From Microbacterium sp. VKM Ac-2870 (GTDB lineage: Bacteria > Actinomycetota > Actinomycetes > Actinomycetales > Microbacteriaceae), in NCBI RefSeq assembly GCF_015350795.1, contig NZ_JADKSH010000003.1, forward strand, positions 558,001 through 622,000: 64,000 bases of DNA. Reading direction: 5' to 3'. Of the stretch, positions 8,459-16,414 are shown one piece after another; position 1 is the stretch's first letter; the number at the start of each line of letters is the position of its first letter. The notes below the pieces were generated by a model, which was not told the origin of the DNA, did not search any database, and was given only the letters and a program-made list of their open reading frames with translations. Both the position numbers and the translations under genes were made by a program.

Positions 8459-9535
8459 GTGGTCAGAAAACGTGTCACGCTCTCGCAGGTCGCGCTCGAA
8501 GCGGGCGTGGCACCGTCGACGGCATCGCTCGTGCTGGCTGGCCGCGCCGACGAGTTGCGCATCTCGACCACGGCGCAGGAGCGGGTGCGCGAGGCTGCCC
8601 AGCGGTTGGGCTACCGCCCCAACGCCCTGTCGGCGGGGCTGCGTACCGGCACCACCCGCACCCTCGGGTTCGTCTCTGACTCGGTGGCGTCGTCGCAGCT
8701 GACCGGTGAGATGATCCGCGCGGCCATCGAAGCGGCGCGCGCCCGGGGCTACATGGTCTTCGTCGGCGAGACCGGCGGCGACGCCCAACTCGAGCGCGAC
8801 CTGCTCGACGCGATGTCCGATCGGCAGGTCGACGGGCTGATCCTCGCCACCATGCTGACGCACGCCCGACAGATTCCTGCGGCGGCCACACGGATGCCGA
8901 CGGTGCTCCTGAACATCGAACCCATCGGAGAGCGCGGCAGCGTCGATCTCGTCCGCGTCCTTCCGGACGAGTACCGCGCCGGCCAGGACGCCGCGCGGCT
9001 GCTCGTGGACACCGGGCATCGCCGCATCCACATCATCGGGGTCGGCGCCGATCCGGAGCACGCCCACCCCTTCGCGCTCGCGGCCGCCCTGCGGCTGCGT
9101 GGCGCACTGTCGGTGCTGACGGAGGCGGGCATCGACATCGTGTCGGCGCAGCCTGCCACCCAGTGGCTGCCCCCCGAGGGCTTTCGGTTGACGAGCGCGG
9201 TGATCGAGCGCGGCGAACCCTGCGATGCGCTGCTCTGTTTCAACGACCGCCTCGCGATGGGGGCGTATCAGGCCCTTCACGAGACCGGGCTCCGCGTGCC
9301 CGACGATGTGTCGGTGGTGTCGTTCGACGACACCACCTTCGCGCGCTGGCTGCGCCCCGGGCTCACGACGTTCGCATTTCCGCAGCGGGCGATGGCCAAG
9401 CGGGCCACCGACGAGCTGATCGATCTGATCGAGCGCGGGGAGCATGCGGGCGACGAGGGCGGCGGGGTTACCGGCGCCACCCACCTCATTCCCCTACCGC
9501 TGCGGTCGCGCGAGTCGGTCGCCGACCGGAGCTGA
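8459..9535 (+). CDS. LacI-family transcriptional regulator of the sucrose operon
   Basis: The 358-residue protein has an N-terminal helix-turn-helix (VTLSQVALEAGVAPSTASLV), a hinge helix near residue 50, and a periplasmic-binding-protein-like effector domain ending with the family motif DDVSVVSFDDT. The GTG at 8459 is chosen because the HTH begins six residues later and AGGA lies 8 nt upstream. It is divergent from the importer and sucrose phosphorylase operon. It should repress that operon until a sugar ligand binds; this role is inferred from position. Confidence 0.9.
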   Translation: MVRKRVTLSQVALEAGVAPSTASLVLAGRADELRISTTAQERVREAAQRLGYRPNALSAGLRTGTTRTLGFVSDSVASSQLTGEMIRAAIEAARARGYMVFVGETGGDAQLERDLLDAMSDRQVDGLILATMLTHARQIPAAATRMPTVLLNIEPIGERGSVDLVRVLPDEYRAGQDAARLLVDTGHRRIHIIGVGADPEHAHPFALAAALRLRGALSVLTEAGIDIVSAQPATQWLPPEGFRLTSAVIERGEPCDALLCFNDRLAMGAYQALHETGLRVPDDVSVVSFDDTTFARWLRPGLTTFAFPQRAMAKRATDELIDLIERGEHAGDEGGGVTGATHLIPLPLRSRESVADRS

Positions 9536-9548
9536 CCGGAGCCGACGG

Positions 9549-9579
9549 GAGCCGCGGCGGCCGAGCGCTGCGGCGGCTC
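9549..9579. terminator. Possible bidirectional terminator stem
   Basis: GAGCCGC (9549-9555) pairs with GCGGCTC (9573-9579), and further GC pairs are possible inside. It sits exactly between the convergent lacI-type gene and apt, whose stop codon it touches. There is no T-tract, so termination is only suggested. Confidence 0.35.
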
Positions 9580-10096
9580 AGACCCGGAAGACGGAGTGCA
9601 CGGGGCCGCAGACCTCACGGCCTCCGAGCGCGACGAGCTCCATCAGCACCGCCGTCCCCGCCAGCTGCAGGCCGAGCTCATCGAGCAGTTGCTGGCCCGC
9701 GCGCAGGGTGCCGCCGGTGGCGAGGATGTCGTCGACGAGCAGCACGCGGGTGCCGGCGGCGAGGTCGTCACTCATCTCAATCTCGGCGGTGCCGTACTCC
9801 AGCGCGTACGCGACGGATGCCGCGGGCCGCGGCAGCTTGCCCGCCTTGCGGATCGGGGCCATGCCCACACCCGCGGCGATCGCGACGGCGCCGGCGAGCA
9901 TGAAGCCGCGCGCCTCGATGCCCGCGACGACGTCGAAGTGCCCGGCGAACGGTTCGATGACGGCATCCACGACGGTGCGCAGCGCCGCGGCATCCGCCAG
10001 CAGCGGCGAGATGTCGCGGAACAGCACCCCCGGCTCGGGGAAGTCGGAAATAGACGCGATCAGGGATTCGGCGTGGGCGAGAGCCTCGGAAGTCAC
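9578..10096 (-). CDS. apt: Adenine phosphoribosyltransferase
   Basis: Salvages adenine with PRPP to AMP in the cytoplasm. The 172-residue length is standard. Family blocks are present: DFPEPGVLFRDISPLL near the N-terminus, GIEARGFMLAG, the RKAGKLP loop, and the PRPP-binding signature VLLVDDILATGG. The start is GTG at 10096. It is monocistronic, divergent from the alpha-glucosidase, with only 64 nt between the two start codons. Confidence 0.95.
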   Translation of the reverse strand: MTSEALAHAESLIASISDFPEPGVLFRDISPLLADAAALRTVVDAVIEPFAGHFDVVAGIEARGFMLAGAVAIAAGVGMAPIRKAGKLPRPAASVAYALEYGTAEIEMSDDLAAGTRVLLVDDILATGGTLRAGQQLLDELGLQLAGTAVLMELVALGGREVCGPVHSVFRV

Positions 10097-10131
10097 CGGT
10101 CAAGGCTAGCCGCTCCCCTGCCCGACGCCCT

Positions 10132-10153
10132 GCGCAAGCGCTTGCGCTATGGT
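10132..10153 (+). promoter_or_regulatory. LacI/MalR-type operator overlapping a leaderless promoter
   Basis: GCGCAAGCGCTTGCGC (10132-10147) is a perfect 16-bp palindrome with a central CG, typical of LacI-family sites. It is followed at once by TATGGT (10148-10153), a -10 box 7 nt before ATG 10161. Bound repressor would occlude the promoter of the alpha-glucosidase gene. The LacI protein encoded at 11843 is the likely ligand. Confidence 0.65.
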
Positions 10154-10160
10154 GGTGCGC

Positions 10161-11840
10161 ATGACGTCTCTGATGACTTCCTCCCTGCCCGGCATCGGAC
10201 AGAACCGTCCGGGCGCCGAATGGTGGCGCACCGCGGTGATCTACCAGGTCTATCCCCGCTCGTTCGCCGACGCGTCGGGCGATGGGATCGGCGACCTGGC
10301 TGGCGTGACCGCGCACCTCGACGATCTGCAGGCGCTCGGGGTGGATGCCCTCTGGCTGAGCCCCTTCTACCCCTCCCCGCAGAAGGATGCCGGGTACGAC
10401 GTCGCCGACTACTGCGACGTCGACCCGCTGTTCGGCACCCTCGCCGACTTCGACGCGATGCTGGCCGCAGCGCACGACCGCGGCATCCGGGTGATCGTCG
10501 ACCTCGTTCCCAACCACAGCTCCGACCGCCACGAGTGGTTCCAGGAGGCTCTGGCCTCGGCACCGGACAGCGCGGCACGCGCCCGCTATCTGTTCCGCGA
10601 CGGCGCCGGCGAGAACGGCGAGCTGCCGCCGAACAACTGGGAGTCGGTCTTCGGCGGTCCCGCCTGGACCCGCATCACCGACGCCGACGGCACACCCGGG
10701 CCCTGGTACCTGCACCTGTTCGACTCGAGCCAGCCCGACTTCGACTGGTCCAACCCGGAGGTGCAGGAGCGGTTCCGCGGCATCCTGCGCTTCTGGCTCG
10801 ACCGCGGCGTCGACGGCTTCCGCGTCGACGTGGCGCACGGCCTGGTCAAGAGCGACGGACTGCCCGACCATGTTCCCGCCGTGGATGCCGACAGTATGGG
10901 CGGTCACGATGAAGCTCCGTACTGGGGCCAGGACGGCGTGCACGAGATCTACCGCGACTGGCACCGCGTGCTCGCGGAGTACGACGGCGACCGGGCCCTC
11001 TGCGCCGAGGCGTGGCTGCCCACGGTCGACCGCACCGCCGAGTGGGTGCGCCCCGACGAGATGCACCAGGCGTTCAACTTCCCGTATCTGATGACCGAGT
11101 GGAACGCTCCGGCGATCCGCGAGGTGATCTCCGAGTCGCTGCGGGCGTTTCCCGCGGTCGGCGCGCCGGCCACCTGGGTGCTGTCGAACCACGACGTCGT
11201 GCGGCACGCGTCGCGACTGGCGCTGACCGCCGAGAACCCGCAGGGTCACGGCATCGGCCCCGATTCCCCTGGCCAGCCGATTCCGGAGGTCGGGCTGCGT
11301 CGCGGTCGTGCGGCCACCACGGTCATGCTCGCCCTACCCGGCTCGGCGTACATCTACCAGGGCGAGGAGCTCGGCCTGCCCGAGGTCATCGCCCTCCCAC
11401 CCGAGACGCGGCAGGATCCGACCTGGTTCCGCACCGACGGCGAGCGCTACGGCCGTGATGGATGCCGCGTGCCGATCCCGTGGTCGGCGGATGCCCCGGC
11501 ATACGGATTCAGCCCGACGGGCTCTTCGTGGCTGCCGCAGCCTGCGGAGTGGGCGTCGCTCGCGCGCGACGTGCAGGAGGCAGACCCCGACTCGACCTTG
11601 TGGCTGTACCGCACCCTGTTGGCGACCCGTCGCGCGGAAGGGCTCGGCGCTGCGGAGCTGGAGTGGATCGACGGCTACGGCGACGACGTGCTGGCGTTCC
11701 GCTCTGGCGTCGTGACGGTCATCGCCAACGCCGGAACGTCGCCCGTGCCGCTGCCGTCGGGGACGGTGCTGGTGGCCAGCGAGCCGTTCGAGGGCGCCGA
11801 ACTGCCCGTCGATGTCGCGGTGTGGATGCACGCGAGCTGA
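10161..11840 (+). CDS. GH13 alpha-glucosidase
   Basis: A 559-residue cytoplasmic glycoside hydrolase releasing glucose from alpha-glucosides (maltose, isomaltose or sucrose type). GH13 regions appear in order: DALWLSPFYPSP, VDLVPNHSSD (region I), GFRVDVAHG with the nucleophile Asp (region II), CAEAWLP with the acid/base Glu (region III), and VLSNHDV (region IV). I chose ATG 10161 because a -10 box ends 7 nt upstream, giving a leaderless mRNA; ATG 10149 lies inside that box. The adjacent LacI gene follows after 2 nt. The exact linkage preference (1,4 or 1,6) cannot be read from the sequence. Confidence 0.88.
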   Translation: MTSLMTSSLPGIGQNRPGAEWWRTAVIYQVYPRSFADASGDGIGDLAGVTAHLDDLQALGVDALWLSPFYPSPQKDAGYDVADYCDVDPLFGTLADFDAMLAAAHDRGIRVIVDLVPNHSSDRHEWFQEALASAPDSAARARYLFRDGAGENGELPPNNWESVFGGPAWTRITDADGTPGPWYLHLFDSSQPDFDWSNPEVQERFRGILRFWLDRGVDGFRVDVAHGLVKSDGLPDHVPAVDADSMGGHDEAPYWGQDGVHEIYRDWHRVLAEYDGDRALCAEAWLPTVDRTAEWVRPDEMHQAFNFPYLMTEWNAPAIREVISESLRAFPAVGAPATWVLSNHDVVRHASRLALTAENPQGHGIGPDSPGQPIPEVGLRRGRAATTVMLALPGSAYIYQGEELGLPEVIALPPETRQDPTWFRTDGERYGRDGCRVPIPWSADAPAYGFSPTGSSWLPQPAEWASLARDVQEADPDSTLWLYRTLLATRRAEGLGAAELEWIDGYGDDVLAFRSGVVTVIANAGTSPVPLPSGTVLVASEPFEGAELPVDVAVWMHAS

Positions 11841-11842
11841 CC

Positions 11843-12847
11843 GTGACCGGAATCGAGGAGGTGGCGCGCGCCGCCGGGGTGTCGACCGCGACGGTGTCGC
11901 GGGCGCTCAGCGGCCGCGGGCGGCTGAGCGATGCCACCCGCGCCCGAGTGCGCGCGGCTGCCGCCGACCTCGGCTACGTCGTCTCGGCCGCGGCGGCGAC
12001 CCTGGCCTCGGGGCGCGCCGAGAACATCGGCGTCGTGGTTCCGCTGCTCGACCGGTGGTTCTTCGCGACGGTGCTCGACGGCATCGCGTCACAGCTGGCG
12101 CCCCGCGGGTACGACATGACGCTGTACAACCTCTCGGCCGACCCCGCGCAGCGCCGTGTGCTGTTCGAGACGGGGCTGCGCCGCGGTCGGGTCGACGGGC
12201 TGATCGTGCTCTCGGTCGATCTCACTGCGGACGAGCTCCGTCACCTGTGCGAACTGCCGATTCCGGTGGTCGGACTCGGGGTGCCGCACGCGGAGATCGA
12301 GGGGCTGCGCGTCGACGACACCGCCGTGGGTCGGACGGCGACAGCGCACCTGCTTTCGCTGGGGCACCGCGACATCGTGCATCTGGGTCGAAGCGTTCCC
12401 GGCGCGGACGACGGCGCCCTCGACATCCCGACGCGACGTCGGCGCGGGTTCACCCAGGCGATGGCGGATGCCGGCATCCACTCCCCCCGCTTCGTCGAGG
12501 CCGACTTCACCGCCGACGGCGCACGCCGCCGCGCGCTCGACCTGTTGACGGGCCCTGCCCGCCCGACGGCGATCTTCGCCGCCTCGGACGAGATGGCTTA
12601 CGGCGTCCTGGCCGCCGCGCGCGAACTCGGCATCGCCGTACCGCGGGAGTTGTCGGTGATCGGCGTCGACGGACACGAACTCGGCGGCCTGCTCGAGCTG
12701 ACGACGATCGAGCAGTTCCCGCACGCGCAGGGCGAACGGGCCGGACGCGCCGTGCTCGCCGCGCTCGGCGTCGAGCAGGTCACGGCTCCCACGGCATCCC
12801 TCCCGTTCGAGCTCGTCGTGCGCGGGTCGACAGCGCCGCCGGCCTGA
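11843..12847 (+). CDS. LacI-family regulator, MalR-like
   Basis: A 334-residue repressor with the N-terminal helix-turn-helix GIEEVARAAGVSTATVSRAL, a hinge region, and an effector domain with IFAASDEMAYG and ELSVIGVDGHE. GTG 11843 is chosen because it places the helix-turn-helix at the very N-terminus; an in-frame GTG 21 nt upstream is possible but overlaps the glucosidase gene. It is cotranscribed with the alpha-glucosidase, so the pair is probably autoregulated through the palindrome at 10132. Confidence 0.88.
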   Translation: MTGIEEVARAAGVSTATVSRALSGRGRLSDATRARVRAAAADLGYVVSAAAATLASGRAENIGVVVPLLDRWFFATVLDGIASQLAPRGYDMTLYNLSADPAQRRVLFETGLRRGRVDGLIVLSVDLTADELRHLCELPIPVVGLGVPHAEIEGLRVDDTAVGRTATAHLLSLGHRDIVHLGRSVPGADDGALDIPTRRRRGFTQAMADAGIHSPRFVEADFTADGARRRALDLLTGPARPTAIFAASDEMAYGVLAAARELGIAVPRELSVIGVDGHELGGLLELTTIEQFPHAQGERAGRAVLAALGVEQVTAPTASLPFELVVRGSTAPPA

Positions 12848-12862
12848 GCATCGCACCGCTCG

Positions 12863-12919
12863 CCTGCTCCGCCCGCCCTGTTCCGCCCGCCCTGCTCCGC
12901 CCGCCCTGCTCCGCTCCGC
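12863..12919. repeat. 14-nt tandem repeats next to element B1
   Basis: The unit CCTGCTCCGCCCGC occurs at 12863, 12877 (one change) and 12891, with a fourth degenerate unit running into the left arm of element B1. It lies in the 282-nt gap between the LacI gene and the amidohydrolase gene and is non-coding. Confidence 0.8.
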
Positions 12920-13007
12920 ATTCAGTCTCCCCGCGACCCTGGGGCACGCCGACCCCGCAACCGCGCGAACCAGACCGGATGCCGCAGCCACCGAGACTGA
13001 ATACGGA
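12915..13007. repeat. Inverted-repeat element B, copy 1 (93 nt)
   Basis: The arms TCCGCATTCAGTCTC (12915-12929) and GAGACTGAATACGGA (12993-13007) pair over 15 bp with one G-T type mismatch around a 63-nt interior. A second copy with an 18-bp perfect arm pair lies at 63666-63767. The interior is GC-rich and not coding. Function unknown. Confidence 0.7.
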
Positions 13008-13129
13008 ACACCACGACGGGGAGACGCGACACGAAGACGGGGAGGCGCCGGACCGCGGCGACCGGATCGGAACAGCGCTCCGTCACCTCCGGGGGCGCCG
13101 CCAGCGGCCCCCGCGTAGTCTCTTGTGGC

Positions 13130-14353
13130 ATGAGCATCGACCTCGAAGCCCTCTACATCGATCTTCACCGGCATCCGGAACTGTCGTTCCAGGAGACCCG
13201 CACCGCAGGCGTCATCACCCGCGAGCTGACGGCGCTGGGCCTCGACTACGTCGAGGGACTCGGCAAGACCGGCGTCGCGACGAGCGTCACCGGCACCGCC
13301 GCCGGTGAGGGTCCGGTCGTGTGGCTGCGCGCGGACATGGACGGGCTGCCGGTCGCCGAGCAGACCGGACTCGCCTACGCGAGCACCGCACGCGGCACCG
13401 ATCCCGCCGGCACCGACGTGCCCGTCATGCACGCCTGCGGGCACGACATGCACGTGACCGCGCTGCTGGGCGCGCTCGAGAAGCTCGTCGCCACCCGCGA
13501 CGAGTGGTCGGGCACGGTCGTCGCCGTCTTCCAGCCCGCTGAGGAGTACGGCGCCGGTTCGCAGGCGATGATCGCCGATGGCGTGCTCGACCGCTTCCCG
13601 CGGCCCGACATCGTGCTGGGCCAGCACCTCACCCCGCTTCCGGCCGGCACGATCGGCGTCCGCCCCGGCACGCAGATGGCCGCGTCGGACGGCCTGACCG
13701 TCACGCTGCTCGGCCGCGGCGGCCATGGCTCGCGTCCGCACGCCACGATCGACCCGGTCGTCATGGCCGCGGCCACCGTCATGCGCCTGCAAACCGTCGT
13801 CTCTCGCGAGATCGACCCGCGCGAGATGGCCGTCGTCACCGTCGGATCGATCCACGCGGGCCTCAAGAACAACATCATCCCCGCCGAGGCGAAGCTCGAA
13901 CTCAGCCTGCGCTACCCCGACGACGCGGCCCGCGCCGACGTGCTGGCCCGCGTGGAGCGCATCGTCCGGGCGGAGGCTGCGGCATCCGGCGCCGAACAGG
14001 AACCGGTCATCACGACCGACCACTCCCTGCCGCCCACCATCAACGACGCCGAGGCCACCGCACGCCTGACGGCCGCGTGGGACCGCGCCTTCGGCGAGGG
14101 CACCGTGATGGACCCGGGCATGTTCACCGGCAGCGAGGACGTGTCGTGGTTCGCCCGCGAGGCGGGCGTGCCCCTGGTGTTCTGGTTCTGGGGCGGCCTC
14201 GACCCGCAGCAGTTCGCGGATGCCGTAGCCCGCGGAACGGTCAACGAAGATATCCCCACCAACCACTCGCCGTTCTTCGCGCCGATCTTGCACCCCACGA
14301 TCGAGCGCGGCGTCGACGCGCTCGTCGTCGCCGCCCGCGAGTTCCTCGCATGA
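13130..14353 (+). CDS. M20 family amidohydrolase (N-acyl amino acid hydrolase type)
   Basis: A 407-residue zinc peptidase-family enzyme that hydrolyses an amide bond of an N-acylated amino acid or similar compound (hippurate hydrolase/aminoacylase group). Metal and catalytic motifs are visible: HRHPELSFQE near the start, HACGHDMHV, the general base in QPAEEYGAG, and the dimerisation domain from about residue 180 (GGHGSRPH). TAGTCT at 13116 lies 8 nt before the ATG, so the mRNA may be nearly leaderless. Its stop overlaps the next start as ATGA. The substrate is unknown. Confidence 0.88.
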   Translation: MSIDLEALYIDLHRHPELSFQETRTAGVITRELTALGLDYVEGLGKTGVATSVTGTAAGEGPVVWLRADMDGLPVAEQTGLAYASTARGTDPAGTDVPVMHACGHDMHVTALLGALEKLVATRDEWSGTVVAVFQPAEEYGAGSQAMIADGVLDRFPRPDIVLGQHLTPLPAGTIGVRPGTQMAASDGLTVTLLGRGGHGSRPHATIDPVVMAAATVMRLQTVVSREIDPREMAVVTVGSIHAGLKNNIIPAEAKLELSLRYPDDAARADVLARVERIVRAEAAASGAEQEPVITTDHSLPPTINDAEATARLTAAWDRAFGEGTVMDPGMFTGSEDVSWFAREAGVPLVFWFWGGLDPQQFADAVARGTVNEDIPTNHSPFFAPILHPTIERGVDALVVAAREFLA

Positions 14354-15255
14354 GCCTCGAGGATCTGTTCGGCGCACAGCCCGACGAACCGGAACGCCCC
14401 TCGAATGCGCGGGAGCCGAAGCCGGCGCGCGAGCCACGTCCACCCCGGGAGCCGCGCCCGCCTCGGGAACCTCGCGAACCTCGCCCGCCCAGGCCGCCGC
14501 GCGAACCGCGCGACGGCGACGGTGGAGGCGGCGGCTGGCCGCGAGCGACCGTGATCCTCGCGGTCGTCGCCGCGGTGCTGGTGGTCGCCGTGGTGGCCGT
14601 GCTCGGCTTCGCGCTGACGCGCCCGTCCGACACCGCGCAGACCGATACGTCGGTACCGCCGGTCTCGACGTCAGACGCTTCCACCCCGGCATCCATCCCG
14701 TCCGCCTCGCCCAGCCCCTCCGAGTCGGTGAGTGCGATGGGTCTTTCCCTTTCAGCCACGGGCTTCACGCTGCGCACCGGCAGCGCAGACCCATTCACCT
14801 ACCGGTGGGCGGACGAGCCGACGGCCGCCGTCGCCGCTCTCACGACGGCGTTCGGTTCCGCCCCCACCCAGCGGACGCAAGCGGGCGACGGCTCGACCCT
14901 GCCCGACTACACCGTGTACTCATGGGGCGGATTCTCGCTGTTCGAGATGATGCCCACGGCGGCTCTCCCGCGCGCGAGCTTCTCGCAGCCGTCGTACGCG
15001 CTCTTCAGTGCCAACCAGGTGGGCACGGTGGCGATCACGGCGGAGTTCGGCCTGAAGATCGGCCTGAGCGCCGCGCAGGTGCGCGCGCTCTCGCCGGCGA
15101 GCGAAACCCCGCGCTCGTCGGGCAACATCCGGTTCGCGTTCGACCCGCAGCGCTCATCGTTCAAGGGCGGGGTGCCGTCGTACAGCGTCTTCGCCGATAC
15201 CGACGGCGCCGACGGCCCGGTGGGGACGATTCTGTACTTCTACGCGCCGCAGTAA
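14350..15255 (+). CDS. Membrane-anchored protein with a proline/arginine-rich N-terminus
   Basis: I do not recognise this 301-residue protein. Residues about 15-58 are repeats of Glu-Pro-Arg and Pro-Pro-Arg. Then come a Gly-rich stretch, one transmembrane helix (about 63-86), a Ser/Thr/Pro linker, and an extracytoplasmic domain from about residue 130 with no family I can name. The topology implies a cytoplasmic tail and an outside domain. It is translationally coupled to the amidohydrolase gene (ATGA). Confidence 0.75.
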   Translation: MSLEDLFGAQPDEPERPSNAREPKPAREPRPPREPRPPREPREPRPPRPPREPRDGDGGGGGWPRATVILAVVAAVLVVAVVAVLGFALTRPSDTAQTDTSVPPVSTSDASTPASIPSASPSPSESVSAMGLSLSATGFTLRTGSADPFTYRWADEPTAAVAALTTAFGSAPTQRTQAGDGSTLPDYTVYSWGGFSLFEMMPTAALPRASFSQPSYALFSANQVGTVAITAEFGLKIGLSAAQVRALSPASETPRSSGNIRFAFDPQRSSFKGGVPSYSVFADTDGADGPVGTILYFYAPQ

Positions 15256-15286
15256 CCCCGGCCGCCGGCCCCGCCCGCCCCGCGGT

Positions 15287-16330
15287 TCACGACGCGGGCT
15301 CGCGGGCATCGACGAGCTGCTGCCCGGTGAGCAGCCCCGGCAGGCCGCGACCGGCCCGGGTGGTGAAGACGAGAACCAAGGATGCCACGACGAACACGCC
15401 CTGGGCGATCGACCACGGGCCGGGCAACAGCCCCAGCAGCAGGTACCCGCCGATCCCGCCGAGAAAACGCAGGGGCCGGGCGAGAGCTGCGGGCTGGGGA
15501 CCGCCGCGGTAACGCAGTTCCACGGCGACGTCGCCGGGCGTGCGACCGGTGACGAGCACCACGACCGCCCACACCACGATCGGCAGGGTGCTGAGCATGA
15601 AACGACCGGCGGCTCCATCGAGTACCGCAGTGTGATCGCGGATCACGTACTCCAGGAACACCTGTACGGCCACTGCCGACCCGTAGCCGACGAGACCGGT
15701 GCCGAGCAGGTCGCAGAACATCGCGAGCAACCGACGGCCCCGCGTGACCGGATGCGGGCGGGCACCGGCATCGCCGAGTCGGCTGCCCCGCCACCGCCGC
15801 GGCACGACGAGGGCGAGCAGCGAGCCCAGCACGGCGCCGACGGTGTTGGTCAGCAGGTCGTCGACGTCGAAGACGCGGTACGCACAGGGATACATGCCCC
15901 ACACGCCGGTGAGCTGGATCGACTCGATGGTGAGCGAGACCAGCAGGCCGGTGACGAAGGCGACGAGGATGCCGCGACGGCCGATGACCCGCAGGAAGAA
16001 CCCGAGCGGCAGAAACAGCAGTACGTTCAGGGCGAGTTGCAGCACAGCGAAGTCGGTGAAGCTGTGCGCTGCGCGCAACTCATCGACCGCAGCCCACACA
16101 TCGAAGTTCACTCCCGCGCAGACATAACTCTCGCTGTCGGGGAGGGGAAGAAGTGTGTACGTCCAGATGGCCCAGAAGTAGACGAGAGCGGCCGCCCACA
16201 GCAGGAAACGCCCCAGAGTGAGGCGGCCGCGGCGGCGATAGCTGAGTGCCACGAACGGCACGAACAGCACGATTCCGACCACGAAGCCGATGCCGACGGC
16301 GACCGCTCCGGAGAAGAACTCGTGGCCCAT
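15287..16330 (-). CDS. VanZ-family membrane protein with an RDD-like C-terminal part
   Basis: A 347-residue integral membrane protein. The N-terminal half matches VanZ-like proteins: YTLLPLPDSE, NVLLFLPLGFF, an ESIQL motif in a helix, and DVDDLLTNTVGAVLG. The C-terminal half (from about residue 205) has further helices and a segment TPGDVAVELRY that recalls RDD-family proteins. The start is ATG 16330, divergent from the KimA-like gene 85 nt away. VanZ proteins are linked to teicoplanin tolerance in enterococci, but most actinobacterial members have no known role. Confidence 0.82.
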   Translation of the reverse strand: MGHEFFSGAVAVGIGFVVGIVLFVPFVALSYRRRGRLTLGRFLLWAAALVYFWAIWTYTLLPLPDSESYVCAGVNFDVWAAVDELRAAHSFTDFAVLQLALNVLLFLPLGFFLRVIGRRGILVAFVTGLLVSLTIESIQLTGVWGMYPCAYRVFDVDDLLTNTVGAVLGSLLALVVPRRWRGSRLGDAGARPHPVTRGRRLLAMFCDLLGTGLVGYGSAVAVQVFLEYVIRDHTAVLDGAAGRFMLSTLPIVVWAVVVLVTGRTPGDVAVELRYRGGPQPAALARPLRFLGGIGGYLLLGLLPGPWSIAQGVFVVASLVLVFTTRAGRGLPGLLTGQQLVDAREPAS

Positions 16331-16377
16331 CGTGCGATCCTCTCAGGCGAGCTGACGTATTCTCACGCACCGCGGGA

Positions 16378-16406
16378 TTGCGTGGCGTCGTCCGACCGCG
16401 TAATGT
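16378..16406 (+). promoter_or_regulatory. Sigma70-type promoter of the KimA-like gene
   Basis: TTGCGT (16378-16383) and TAATGT (16401-16406) are separated by 17 nt, a near-ideal spacing. The -10 ends 8 nt before GTG 16415, which points to a leaderless or nearly leaderless transcript and argues against ATG 16403, which lies inside the -10 box. Confidence 0.6.
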
Positions 16407-16414
16407 CGCCCGCC

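Noticed and set aside
12863..13007. CRISPR array
   Set aside because: The tandem units are adjacent without spacers, only three to four copies, and no cas genes are present.
12089..14692. An 867-codon minus-strand frame across the LacI regulator and M20 gene
   Set aside because: It crosses an intergenic repeat cluster and several real genes in reverse; composition is that of an antisense artefact.
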